Assembly: GCA_025454925.1 (NCBI GenBank)
Contig: JALONM010000006.1
Span: 89,050-153,049, forward strand
Length of the DNA: 64,000 bases
Source of the DNA: Cytophagaceae bacterium
Lineage (GTDB): Bacteria > Bacteroidota > Bacteroidia > Cytophagales > Cytophagaceae
Direction of reading: 5' to 3'
In this document: in pieces, positions 42,597-52,900 of the stretch
How positions within the stretch are numbered: position 1 is the stretch's first letter
Layout: each line of letters opens with the position of its first letter
Made by a program: the position numbers and the translations under genes
The notes under the pieces: generated by a model
What the model saw: only the letters and a program-made list of their open reading frames with translations
Database searches by the model: none
Told to the model about the DNA's origin: nothing

Positions 42597-45560
42597 TTAA
42601 TAACCGAAAAGCTGTTCCAGGCTTAGTTCTTCTACCGGACCATACTTCTCTAATTTTTTCATGTCTATTTTAGATTTGTTGCCAATAATCAGAATCACAC
42701 GTGGTTGAGCTTTGATATACGTTTGTTGGAATTTTTTAAGATCCTCCATGTTTGCCTTTAGAATGTATTCGTAAACAGATTTGCGAATATCACTTTGTAA
42801 GCCCAATTGCAAGGCATTGTTGTAACTGCTCAATACACCAACCTTTGTTACCCGGGTTGTTCTGAAACTTTCAATCAGCGATTGTTTGGAGTTTTCAAAC
42901 AATAAATCAGAAGCGGGCATGTTTTCCTGCAAATCAATCATTCCATCAATGGCTTCCATAAATTTGTCGGCCTGTGTTCCTATGTACGAATAGACATAAT
43001 TCGGGTCGTCTTTTCTACTTGCCGATTGGTAGGTAGAACGCACCGAATACGCCAGCGCTCTCGATTCGCGAAGTTCCTGGAAGACCAGCGATCCCATGCC
43101 TCCGCCAAAATACTCGTTGAATAATTGCATGGGTGGCACCAGGTCCTTATTAAACGATACCGATTTGCTAAGGAAAATAATTTCAGCCTGCAACATGTCG
43201 TATTGAACAAAGTACACTTTGTTTTCTTTTAATTCCTGATGATTAAATGTTTTGGAGGCTTGCAGAAAACTAAATTCTCCACTTTTCCGGTGTTGCGTTT
43301 CCAGTTCCTTCTGCACCGCTGCAAGGCCGCAAGGACCATAGTACCAGGCAATATGCTTGTACTTGGTAAGTCCCTTAATCAAAGCAAGCAACTCTTCACT
43401 GCGGATGGATTTTAATGCAGTTTCGGGAATGATATTGTTGGCAGGATTGGAACTGCCAAATTTAGCAAAGTTTACCAGGCCTGTTTTTAAAATATAATCC
43501 TTATTCAGTTTATTGTCTGCTCTGTTTTTTAGTATGTCCGCAATCATGTTTTGTAACGCCTCTTCATCCGCTTTGGGCGCTTTCAGCAGCTGTTCCAGCA
43601 GTTTCATGGCGGCAGAGAAATTCTCATGCAAGCCGCTCAGATTAATGCTGATCATATCTCCCGAAACAGAAAAACCATAACTGCAACCGATCTTAAAAAA
43701 TTCTTTCTTGAGTTCTGTAGCACTTAGTTTTTCAGTGCCCAAATAATCCAGCCATCCCATGGCGAGCGAGTACTTGGGGTCCAGCGCACCCTTTACCTGC
43801 CATACGTAAGTCAGAGAGAACAAACTGTTCTCCGTATTTTGTTTGTAAAAAATATCAACGTTGTTTTTGAAGTATAAGGCCTTCATGTCTTTTTCATAAT
43901 CTACAAAAACAGGTTCAATGGGCTTGCTGCTCTTTGCACTCAGCTGCGTATAAAAAGCCGATTGTTTGTCGCGGTTCAGAGATACCGCAGAAATAACAGG
44001 CTTCGGCACCTTCACCATGCTGGTGTCTACCCCCTTGCGCTTGAACAGTACGGTATAATTGTTTTGAAAATTCTTTGTTACAAAATTCATCAAATCACTT
44101 TTGCTAATGCGCTCCAGGTTTTCCATTTCCTGGCAAACCTGTTGCCAGCTTCGGTAGCTGATATACGCATCTACCATCATGTCGGCGCGGGCACTATTCT
44201 TTTCGTACTCCTTCATTTTACTGCTTTTATAATCGTTGATGACTGCCTTCATCAGCCAATCATCAAACTTTCCTTGCTTTATGGAGTCGAGCTGCGCTTG
44301 CAGCAAGCGCGCCACCTCTTCCAGCGATTGGCCTTCCCTTGGCTTTCCTCCCAGGACAAACACCGAGTAATCATTCAGAGGTAAATCGTAGCAATAGCCA
44401 CCCAATATTTTCTGTTCCTGATTCAGGTTCAAATCAATCAAACCTGCTTGCCCATTGGTAAGCAGCATAGATAGCATTTTGAGGTACGAAGGTGTTTTAG
44501 ATACACTAGTTTCATACGCTTTCCCTGGTACATGGTATCCTTCCAGACGATAGGCAATGCTTACACTTTCCGCATCCGGTCCAACAATAGTGCGTTGTGT
44601 GGCGTTTAGCATGGGTTCTTCCACCGGCGCAATCCAGGGCGCAGGCGTTTCACCTTTCCAGCTTCCAAAATATTTTTCAATGGCACGTATGGTTGCCGAA
44701 GGTTGTAAATCCCCACTCAAACATATAGCCACATTGCCCGGCACATAATACTTCTGGAAATATTTTTTGATCTCAGTGATGGAAGGGTTTTTTAAATGAT
44801 CAATCGTGCCGATCGTAGTTTGCGTGCCATACGTATGCGTGCGAAATAATTCTTCCATCATGGCTTCCCATACTTTGCGTCGGTCCTGGTCCATGCCTTT
44901 GTTTTTTTCTTCGTACACCGCTTCCAGTTCCGTATGGAACAAACGAGGCACAACTTCTGAAAAACGCTCCGCTTCAATTTCAGCCCACTTTTCAAGTTGG
45001 TTCGATGGGATGTCATTGACGTACACTGTTTGTTCAAAGAACGTATACGCGTTGGTTCCCTGTGCACCAATACCACTCAGCAATTTGTCGTATTCATTCG
45101 CAATAGAATAACCACTGGCGACAATTGAAATACTGTCGATCTGATGGTATAAATCTTTTCTTTTGCCAGGGTCTGTTGTTTTACGGTATACTTCATAGAG
45201 CGCTTCAATTTTGTCCAGTTCAGGTTTTTCTTTTTCCCAATCCTGTGTTCCAATTTTCGAAGTGCCTTTAAACAGAATATGTTCCAGGTAATGCGCCAGT
45301 CCTGTGGCATGTCTTGGATCATTCTTGCTGCCTGCCCGCACCGCTATGTATGTTTGTATGCGCGGCGCATCTTTGTATACCGATAGGTATACTTTCAGTC
45401 CGTTTTTCAATGTATACAAACGCATACCCAATGGATCGTTGCTAACCGATTCATAGGTATATCCATCCTCTGTTTTAGTTGTTTTCTGGAATTGTGTTCC
45501 CTGTGAACAGAGTTCTTGCAGCGGCAACAATGCCACAATAAGCAGAAGTAAAATTCTCAT
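42597..45560 (-). CDS. M16-family zinc metallopeptidase
   Basis: A 987-residue exported pitrilysin-type protease with a signal peptide (1-19, ending ELCSQG). The inverted zinc motif HxxEH is His90-Tyr-Leu-Glu93-His94 in GLAHYLEHILFKG, with the third ligand Glu expected in ELEAVYEEKNKG. The second, inactive M16 half is in the C-terminal part (QELRESRALAYSVRS near 800). The length indicates a single-chain M16 with both halves. It acts in the periplasm, presumably on peptides. It is flanked by a terminator and by repeat A4 upstream. Confidence 0.92.
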   Translation of the reverse strand: MRILLLLIVALLPLQELCSQGTQFQKTTKTEDGYTYESVSNDPLGMRLYTLKNGLKVYLSVYKDAPRIQTYIAVRAGSKNDPRHATGLAHYLEHILFKGTSKIGTQDWEKEKPELDKIEALYEVYRKTTDPGKRKDLYHQIDSISIVASGYSIANEYDKLLSGIGAQGTNAYTFFEQTVYVNDIPSNQLEKWAEIEAERFSEVVPRLFHTELEAVYEEKNKGMDQDRRKVWEAMMEELFRTHTYGTQTTIGTIDHLKNPSITEIKKYFQKYYVPGNVAICLSGDLQPSATIRAIEKYFGSWKGETPAPWIAPVEEPMLNATQRTIVGPDAESVSIAYRLEGYHVPGKAYETSVSKTPSYLKMLSMLLTNGQAGLIDLNLNQEQKILGGYCYDLPLNDYSVFVLGGKPREGQSLEEVARLLQAQLDSIKQGKFDDWLMKAVINDYKSSKMKEYEKNSARADMMVDAYISYRSWQQVCQEMENLERISKSDLMNFVTKNFQNNYTVLFKRKGVDTSMVKVPKPVISAVSLNRDKQSAFYTQLSAKSSKPIEPVFVDYEKDMKALYFKNNVDIFYKQNTENSLFSLTYVWQVKGALDPKYSLAMGWLDYLGTEKLSATELKKEFFKIGCSYGFSVSGDMISINLSGLHENFSAAMKLLEQLLKAPKADEEALQNMIADILKNRADNKLNKDYILKTGLVNFAKFGSSNPANNIIPETALKSIRSEELLALIKGLTKYKHIAWYYGPCGLAAVQKELETQHRKSGEFSFLQASKTFNHQELKENKVYFVQYDMLQAEIIFLSKSVSFNKDLVPPMQLFNEYFGGGMGSLVFQELRESRALAYSVRSTYQSASRKDDPNYVYSYIGTQADKFMEAIDGMIDLQENMPASDLLFENSKQSLIESFRTTRVTKVGVLSSYNNALQLGLQSDIRKSVYEYILKANMEDLKKFQQTYIKAQPRVILIIGNKSKIDMKKLEKYGPVEELSLEQLFGY

Positions 45561-45670
45561 AGTAAAAGCGGTTTACCTTTCAACGCTTGCAAGATTACAA
45601 TCTTATTTGGATTTAAGAAATTTTACATCGGTAATTGTCTGCCTTTCCACTGGTGCACATTGCTAAGTTC

Positions 45671-45800
45671 AGGGGGCAGAGATGTCCAGGGTTTCGCCCT
45701 GTTGGGCGTGCCCCACGCACGCGTGGGTCGGGTGCTCCCTCCAAGTCCTCGTGGCGCCTTCAGCGCCACTGCGGGCTTTCCACTCGCCCCCTCACGCAAT
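45671..45800 (-). repeat. Degenerate family A repeat, copy A4
   Basis: Read on the minus strand it has TGCGTGAGGG, GTGGAAAGCC and the conserved hairpin GTGGCGC/GCGCCAC (45751-45757, 45763-45769). A second GC-rich palindromic arm, CCCACGC/GCGTGGG near 45712-45727, differs from the other copies. The constant linker is decayed. It fills the gap between the M16 and DUF6671-like genes. Confidence 0.7.
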
Positions 45801-45823
45801 CGGAAAATACTTTTTCCCCGGTA

Positions 45824-46666
45824 TCAAGGATTACAGAAAGAACAATACATCGGATCTTCCGTTTGTTTGTTGTCTGGAAAAAGCCTATCCAACGAATGTC
45901 CGCATCGTTTGCAGCTATATCGAACACTTTTAACCGCTGGGGTAGGAGCCCCGCAACGTGCACATGGCAAACCACGGGTAGCTTCTGTAATTTCAAACCC
46001 CGGAGTATCACAAGCCGGACAGCAAGACCTAACCTTTTCCAATAACTTTTTTGCAGCTACTTCTATCACTTTCATTCGTGTCGGATTATACATGGCGCGC
46101 ATATCCGTTTCCACATAAACCGATCCGTGCGCTCTCATGGTAGTGCGATACGCTTCCATAAGGATGGCTGGTTGCGTAATTCCTTTCAAAAGGGAAGTGA
46201 AATTTTCCTTCGTATTTTTTACTATGATTCCATGGTCCGGAAATCCAACTTCCTGTGCAAAGTGCAAGAGTTCCTCTTCTGAATAAATTTCCTTGCCATT
46301 AAAGTTGGTATCCAGGCTAAGGTGCCTCACAGCAATTTCCAGGTCATTTTTCAAATCCATGAAAACTAAAAATTCCTCGTTGGCATTCAGGAAATAATAG
46401 GAAGGATGAGGTCCAAAGGATCCTTCGCTGGCAATGGCCATGTCGCAAGCATTTAGAGCCATGGCCCGGCGACACTTTTCCCTCGCTGCTTCCAGCGGAC
46501 TTAGCGTTCTTTCAATTTCTCCGCTGAAAGTACCCAGTTGGTCTGTATCCAACTTTTCATCAACTACGCATCGCAACGCCAACGCTTGTTCAAACAAAGG
46601 CTGAATAACCAATTCCTTTTGGTGCTTACTGGCGATAATTAGTTTCCTGTTGCTAAATAGCTGCAT
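45824..46666 (-). CDS. DUF6671-like protein with C-terminal zinc ribbons
   Basis: A 280-residue cytosolic protein. Residues 1-220 contain SRKLIIASKHQKE-like start, ASEGSFGPHPSYYF and YVETDMRAMYNPTRM, which I associate with the DUF6671 family of unknown function. The last 60 residues hold four Cys pairs (CCPAC, CARC, CKRC, CSFC), two likely zinc ribbons. This suggests nucleic-acid or protein binding. It is monocistronic, with repeat A4 downstream and a family B element upstream of its start. Confidence 0.75.
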   Translation of the reverse strand: MQLFSNRKLIIASKHQKELVIQPLFEQALALRCVVDEKLDTDQLGTFSGEIERTLSPLEAAREKCRRAMALNACDMAIASEGSFGPHPSYYFLNANEEFLVFMDLKNDLEIAVRHLSLDTNFNGKEIYSEEELLHFAQEVGFPDHGIIVKNTKENFTSLLKGITQPAILMEAYRTTMRAHGSVYVETDMRAMYNPTRMKVIEVAAKKLLEKVRSCCPACDTPGFEITEATRGLPCARCGAPTPAVKSVRYSCKRCGHSLDRLFPDNKQTEDPMYCSFCNP

Positions 46667-46730
46667 GGATTTATTCCTTCAGATGTACGAAATACCTATT
46701 ACCTATAAAAACATCGGTCAATAATTTTGG

Positions 46731-46925
46731 TTCAACCCTACTTTTTCAATAGAAATTCTTCTATTGAAAAACGACTACTAAAATCAAGGGCTTCAGAAAG
46801 AATTGAATAAAAGAAATTATTTTCTAAGCCCATGATTTTCTACGTCGGGATTACCGGCCATGGATCTACGATCCATGAGCTTTCTCCATAGTGCGCTTCG
46901 TTTCTATGGAGAAAAGCCGGTTCAA
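46731..46925 (-). mobile_element. Intact family B element, TTCAA target duplication
   Basis: The type copy: a 185-bp core (46736-46920) between TTCAA direct repeats. Hairpins are TTTTTCAATAGAA/TTCTATTGAAAAA (46742-46754, 46759-46771), a long imperfect arm pairing 46772-46793 with about 46826-46847 (GGGCTT/AAGCCC, AAAATCA/TGATTTT), CATGGATC/GATCCATG (46859-46877), and TTTCTCCATAG/CTATGGAGAAA (46881-46891, 46904-46914). The core starts CCCTAC and ends AGCCGG. No reading frame is present. The 243 bp between it and dnaX show nothing else. Confidence 0.9.
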
Positions 46926-47170
46926 CCTGATACTTCTTAGATTTTTTTTTAGATAGAACCATTTAATGCAACGAAGTGCTTGAGCGAATGTGCGCTCGTA
47001 ATCGCCATTCATTCCCAAATCCTGATTCGTATATCTGGTATGGCCCTCCATGGATCTGTGATGCAGGACTTCTAACCAAGGTTATGCATCCACAACATAC
47101 AAAAACAAAAGCAACTATTTGTAGGATGTTCCACGCTTGGGCAAATAGGCGTTGGGATTGCAGGGGATCG

Positions 47171-48915
47171 TTAATAATCGGTATCCAAACCGAATCGTTT
47201 TTTCAACTCAGCCACCAATGGATTCTGGTCGGTAAGGTATTGCAGTTTTTCGTTCAGCGTATAGGGTCTTTTAGAGGCCGATACTTCTTTCACTTGACTT
47301 TGAAGCTGTATGGCATAGTTTTTTAATTGAGAGCGCAGGAAGTCCAGTAAATCAGGCTTTACCTGCGTTAATGCATCTTCTTGTACCGTATTGTCCAAGG
47401 TAAGGTGTATCGTATAGTGTTCATCCAGTTCCACTTCTCTGGAAAGAATGATATATTCCGTTTCGTGCGATTTGAATCGCTTTAGAAAAGCATTGAGTTG
47501 AAAACGCAATTGTTCCTTGCTAAAGGGCTCGCGGGCCTGTGTTTTTTCTGTTTGCTCTGTTTTTTTATCCTGTACCGATTCCTCCTTCTTTACGCCAATT
47601 TTAATACTGGGGGTTTTAAATTCGTTAGAGATGGTCGTATTTAATTTTATAGAAGGAGTCTCTATAGCCGGATTAGACTTAAGCTCAGACTTTTCTTTTA
47701 CATCAGCAACCGGTAAGGAAGTAGGGATGGGTTCGTTAACTTTTTGTTCTTTGGTGGTTTCCTGAGTTAATTCAGTTTTTTTTTTAAGTCACCCGACTGT
47801 AATAGTTGAGCGATCTGTAAGGCATCCTGCAAGTGAGCCATTTTGAGTAGCGCCAGCTCCACCAGCAGGCGAGGGCTCTTGCTGCCTTTGTATTGAATAT
47901 CACATTGGTTGGCTATGTTCAAGGCAGATAATAAATAGCCCGCAGGAATTTGTGCTGCCTGGTCCAGGTATCGTTTTTGTACTTCCTCCGATACCTCCAA
48001 TAGTTTCACCGTGGAAGGGTCTTTGCACACAAGCAAATTGCGCAAGTGCTCTGCCATTCCAACAATAAAATTATGGCCATCAAATCCCTTGCGCACGATT
48101 TCATCCAGCTTTAAAAGTACCAGCGCATCTTCTTTTTTATAGACATGATCGGTGATCTGGAAATAATAATCATAGTCCAGAATGTGCAGGTTTTCAATAA
48201 CGTTTTTGTAGGTAATGGTTTTACCTGAATACGTCACAATCAAATCGAAAATCGACAGAGCATCCCGCATAGCACCATCCGCTTTCTGGGCAATGAGGTG
48301 TTGGGCCTGAGGCTCAATGCTGATGCCTTCTTTCTGGGCAATCCGGGAAATTTGTTCTGCAATGTCTTTTACCTGGATTCTATTAAAATCAAAAATCTGA
48401 CATCTGGATAAGATGGTGGGAATGATTTTATGCTTTTCTGTAGTAGCCAGAATAAAAATAGCATAGGAGGGAGGCTCTTCCAATGTTTTCAGAAACGCGT
48501 TGAATGCCGCGTTGGAAAGCATGTGCACCTCATCTATGATATAAACTTTGTATTTGCCGTATTGCGGTGGGTAGCGTACTTGCTCCACCAGGTTCCGTAT
48601 ATCGTCTACGGAGTTGTTGGAAGCGGCATCCAGTTCATGTATGTTAAAGGAAGCGCTGTTATTAAAGCTCATGCAACTTTCGCAAGCGTTGCAGGGCTCT
48701 ACATCTTCTGTAATATTTTGGCAATTGATAGCTTTGGCCAAAATACGGGCATTGGTAGTTTTACCTACACCGCGAGGGCCACAAAACAAAAACGCCTGAG
48801 CCAGGTGATTGCTCTTGATGGCATTTTTTAGCGTGCTGGTAATATGCTGCTGCCCTACTACCGTTTCAAAGGTAGAAGGCCGATACTTACGCGCTGAAAC
48901 TATAAAATGATCCAC
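47171..48915 (-). CDS. dnaX: DNA polymerase III gamma/tau subunit, with -1 slip at an A10 tract
   Basis: The clamp-loader ATPase. GTG 48915 (xDHFIVSARKYRP) fits the family start; an in-frame ATG lies 12 codons upstream. Landmarks are Walker A GPRGVGKTT (46-54), a Cys4-type zinc site CNACESC, DEVHMLS, and the sensor region LSRCQIFDF. The zero frame ends QSGDLKKKLN at TAA 47769-47767, just after an A10 run. Adding one A, or slipping -1, opens the frame through TELTQETTKEQK and a charged linker to PYTLNEKLQYL...KRFGLDTDY at 47171, the usual C-terminus of tau. The product is 382 residues without slipping and about 580 with it. This mirrors the gamma/tau slippage known in E. coli and Thermus. Confidence 0.88.
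47776..47785 (-). promoter_or_regulatory. A10 slippery tract in dnaX
   Basis: The minus-strand message reads GAC TTA AAA AAA AAA CTG AAT TAA, so ten A precede a zero-frame stop by two sense codons. A -1 shift or one inserted A joins the two coding parts. A weak 4-bp stem (CTGA/TCAG) follows. The absence of a strong downstream structure favours transcriptional slippage over ribosomal frameshifting, but this is inference. Confidence 0.75.
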
Positions 48916-48956
48916 GTCGAAAGATAGGAAAATAAACAGGTTCCCTGCCAAAAGAA

Positions 48957-48978
48957 TAATCCACAGGGCTGTGGATAA
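48957..48978. promoter_or_regulatory. Inverted pair of DnaA-box-like 9-mers upstream of dnaX
   Basis: TAATCCACA (48957-48965) and TGTGGATAA (48970-48978) face each other across 4 bp. The second is the complement of the consensus DnaA box TTATCCACA, and the first differs by one base. The pair lies 42 bp upstream of the dnaX GTG and could let DnaA control dnaX. Too few boxes are present for an origin. Confidence 0.45.
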
Positions 48979-48994
48979 TTCGTATGGTATAAAA

Positions 48995-49018
48995 AAAGTC
49001 CCGATTTATCGGGACTTT
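48995..49018 (-). terminator. Rho-independent terminator of the T9SS-tail protein gene
   Basis: AAAGTCCCGA (48995-49004) pairs with TCGGGACTTT (49009-49018) with a 4-nt loop, followed on the minus strand by a T7 run, 27 bp after the stop at 49046. Confidence 0.9.
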
Positions 49019-49045
49019 AAAAACGTTTACAATCATTAGCAAAAA

Positions 49046-49915
49046 TTAGCGAACGATTTTGTAGCTGTTAAATTGGCCTTGAGCATTGCTTACTTTCAAT
49101 ACCAAACTTCCCGAAGGTAAATTGTTTAATGTTACTTCTGTTTTACCGGCAAACGATCCGCGAAGCAGAGTATTTCCATTCATGTCTGCCATTTCGTATT
49201 GGAAGGTTTCAGATTTTTCTGTTTCCAGATGTAATTCCGAAGCAGCTGGGTTCGGGTAAACAGATACCTGTACATCCAATCCTTTTTGTGTGGATGTATT
49301 AAGAATGACCACCTGGTTGGATGGATTCTCAGAGATGCATCCGTTGGATGGATCGACGGCAAGGGCCTGATACGTGCCATCAGCAGTGGGTACATACGTG
49401 GTGCCAACAAAAGGAGGAGTTACGGGGTTGATCAAATCCGAAATCTCATACATTTCTACCGAGTAATCGGAAAGACCTGCACCTGCAATGGTAATGCTAA
49501 AATCAGGTTCGGCAGTCAGGGTAAGCGTAGGAGGGAATTTCACCACATAGTTTTCGCTCACAGGGTAGGATATTGCGCCTAGAATAGGCAAGGTGGCCGA
49601 TATCGTTCCTGTGATGGTGCAAGTAGAAGGATTGCCGAAATCAATTCCTTCGAAAAGAAATGTTCTGGAAGTGTTATTAGCAAATCCAGCTGTAAATGTG
49701 CTATCTACGGTGCCAATTACAATAGAATTTTCTGTTAACGAGAGACTAATGGTGCATGCAACACCTACAGGAATGGAAATTCCAGTGTTGTTGCTTACAG
49801 CAGCCGTAATAGTGTTATCGGTAGAATTCGGACAGCCAAACTTGGGACTGATCACAACGGTTTGTGCCAGCGCAGAGAGTGTGCATCCCAGAAGTAGAAG
49901 TAGCGTTTTTTTCAT
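49046..49915 (-). CDS. Secreted protein with T9SS type A sorting domain
   Basis: A 289-residue exported protein. The signal peptide MKKTLLLLLGCTLSALAQ is followed by a Thr/Ser-rich beta domain (about 20-210) of unknown function, with a few cysteines (GVACTISL, STCTITG). A T9SS type A sorting domain occupies about residues 215-289 (VSVYPNPAASELHLE ... SGSLVLKVSNAQGQF). It should pass the inner membrane by Sec and the outer membrane by T9SS. It lies downstream of the large type B protein gene, 45 bp away, and may be cotranscribed with it. Confidence 0.85.
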   Translation of the reverse strand: MKKTLLLLLGCTLSALAQTVVISPKFGCPNSTDNTITAAVSNNTGISIPVGVACTISLSLTENSIVIGTVDSTFTAGFANNTSRTFLFEGIDFGNPSTCTITGTISATLPILGAISYPVSENYVVKFPPTLTLTAEPDFSITIAGAGLSDYSVEMYEISDLINPVTPPFVGTTYVPTADGTYQALAVDPSNGCISENPSNQVVILNTSTQKGLDVQVSVYPNPAASELHLETEKSETFQYEMADMNGNTLLRGSFAGKTEVTLNNLPSGSLVLKVSNAQGQFNSYKIVR

Positions 49916-49960
49916 AGTAAAAGTCTTGAAGTTTATCTAAAGTACCATTTTTTTTCGACT

Positions 49961-52900
49961 CTACCGCAATAATTGTACCCAACCTTTGCATTTTGTATCG
50001 TTTGGAGACGTAATCAGGTAAAAATAAATGCCATCACTCAGGGATGTTCCATCCCAGGTATTGTCATAGGAGTTGTTTTGATAGACCCTGTCGCCCCAGC
50101 GGTTATAAATTTCCAGTTTCCAGTTTTTGGTGATGCCTTTAATTTCATACACATCGTTCTTTTTATCTTGGTTGGGAGTAATAAGATTCGGGAAGAATAC
50201 TGGGGCAAAAGTAAACGTAGCAGAATCGGTAAACGCGCATCCATCGTTCTCTGCTTTTAGTATCGCGGTGTAAGTGCCGGGTCTAGGGTACTCATGACGT
50301 TCCAGGTTGCCTCCTTTTTCCAATACACTTCCATCACCGAAAATCCAATTGTAAGCAACACCAATCGTATTGTTTTGTAGATTTCCAAAAAACCTGCCTT
50401 CACAGTCAGCCTCCGTTTCCACATTGATGCCGCGTTGAACGTCTACTACTTTTACCCGCACCTGCCGGCTGGCTTCGCAATCGTTGGTGTCACGCACCGT
50501 GATGGTATAGATGGAATTTTTGGAAGGCCATACCAGCGGGTTATGAATGTTGGTAGCACTGATAAAGGTGTTGGGCTTCCAATCGTAGGTATAGGAATTG
50601 TCGAAAACAGTGAGTAGTCGCACGGAGTCTCCCAGGCATAAAGAAGTATCTTTGGTGGTAATGGAAATGGGAAGAATAGGGGGAAGAAAAAATGATTGAA
50701 AGGCGGTGTCTTTTCCTATACACGTGGTGAGATCGGTAGCAATTAAGCGAATGGTATAATTGCCTGAAGCGGAATACGTATGAGCTCCCGGATTGGCTCC
50801 CAGAAAGGTACTGCCATCGCCAAAATCCCATTCAAAAGATCTTCCTCCCTGACTCTTGTTAATAAAGGTAACTTGAGTATTCTGGCAGGATTTAGATATT
50901 TCAATATCAAAGTCAGCTTCCAGGTTGGTAAGGTCAAATTTGAAGGAGGCATTGTTGCAATTGCTACTTCCATTGAAGGTAGAATAAGCGCCAGGGGTCG
51001 TCGGGAATAAATCAGAACCTCTGCAGCCTGCACAAACGGCTTCGTAGATGATTCCTTTTTTATCAAAGCGGCTGGTTCCTCCATCCACATGATCTTGTGG
51101 ATCAGATGGAGCAAAAGCTCCAAAGTACGTAGCGTACAACAGCGAAGCAGCATTTTTGGAGAGCACCATGATGTAGAAATCGCTTCCGTCGGAAGTATTG
51201 CGAACCGCATCGGAAGTAACCGGCATAGTAAAGGTGGAACTTCCAATGAAATTGCTAGAGGTATTGTTAAGGGCGCCTCCCCATCCGGAAAGAAATATGT
51301 TACCGCAATCGTTTACTAGAAAGGCAGTGGGAGAAATGTTAGGACGTTGGGAACCCACGGTACCAATTACTGTAGAAAAAATAGTGCTCGAAAGTGTGGG
51401 GTCCAGGCAGTGTATAAACTGGCCACTGTTGGCATTGGAATACACCTGGCCAATGACGGGATATATGCCAAAAGTCTGACCTAGAATGTATACCTGTTGA
51501 TCCTGGTCCAACTGCACAAAATATCCTTGATTATAACTGCTGTTGCCCAGAAACGTGGCATGCTGCAAAACAGAACCATCCGGACTTAGATGTGCCACAT
51601 AGGCATCAATGTTACCAGCATACGAGCTACTGTATGCTCCTGGAGAAATGGTTATATTCGAGCTGGTACTTCCGCCACATACATAAACACCGTTGGCAGA
51701 ATCCAATGCAATGGAATACAAAACATCTTCAGAAGTTCCGCCTAGATAGGTGCTCCACAGTAAGGTGCTTAAGTCGCTGGAGAGTTTGAAAACACAGCCA
51801 TCGCGCCCGCCTGCGCGAAGCGTTTGGTAGGCGCTTCCATTGGGACTCAAGGGGAAATTATTAGATAAGGTGCTGGAGGCCATGTAAACGTTGCCGGAGG
51901 TATCCACTATAACTTCGCCTCTCAACTGGTCCCCATAGTTTTTACATAACACATCCGTTCTTACTTGAACTCCATCGTTGCCGCTTCCGCCCAGGTAAGT
52001 GCCGGAAGCAAAGAACCCTGAAGCATTTAGTTTACAAATAAAAAAATCACTTCCATTGATAAAGGAAATTCCTCCCATAGGACTCACGCTGGTTCCTCCA
52101 TTGAAAAATCGGGAATATCCATTCGCTGATACTGGAAAATCAAAAGAACTAGTGGTTCCTGCAATTACCAATTGATTGTTCTTGTCTACGATTAAACTGT
52201 ATGGCACATCGGCCTGGCTGCCTCCCACGTAGGTGCCATAAATCAGATTTTTTCCATCTGGTGAAAATTTCATAATGCCAATATCCAGGCCATAAAAATT
52301 CGATCCGCCGTTATAGGGGTCCATGCCTACCGTTATTGGAAACCCAGCGCTGAATACAGTTCCACCGGAATACATATTGCCCTGGTCATCGTAGGTTGCC
52401 GTATTGCCCCAGTTATCCGCCACGGAACCCGAGTAGGTTGAAAAGATAAGTTGAGGGTCAATGATGAGTGGATGCTTTTTGTTATACCGGTCAAGAATTT
52501 CAAAGCTTAGGATATTATCTTTTAGTACATACTTACAGCCTATCGGAACTGTTTTTCCATCAATTTCCTGATAAACATATGGAGGAAGCTCGTGAATCGT
52601 ATTGACACTTGTTTCTATGATTAAGCTTCCATTATGGATGTACATATGGTTCACTCCTTCGTAAAGCAATTGTATGTGTTGAGGGTTGGCACCTGGTTTT
52701 ACCACAAATTCGTATTTAAGTGAACCCGCAGACTCGTACCATTTCAGGTCGATATTCGGGTACATATCAAGGTAGTTCAAGCCTCTATAAGCACGAGCGT
52801 TTTTTGCCCACTGTTGGGTGTCTTGCCCGCTTATAAAATGAAAAACCTCTTGTTTTACTTGTTCTGGTGTGATGCTTTTGGCCTGAGCATTCAAAGGCTT

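Noticed and set aside
46729..46737. GGTTCAACC resembling a tRNA T-arm
   Set aside because: It is the family B end plus its TTCAA duplication. No acceptor, D or anticodon stems surround it.
48957..48978. Replication origin at the DnaA-box pair
   Set aside because: Only two boxes and no AT-rich unwinding element or dnaA/dnaN genes nearby; a regulatory role is more likely.
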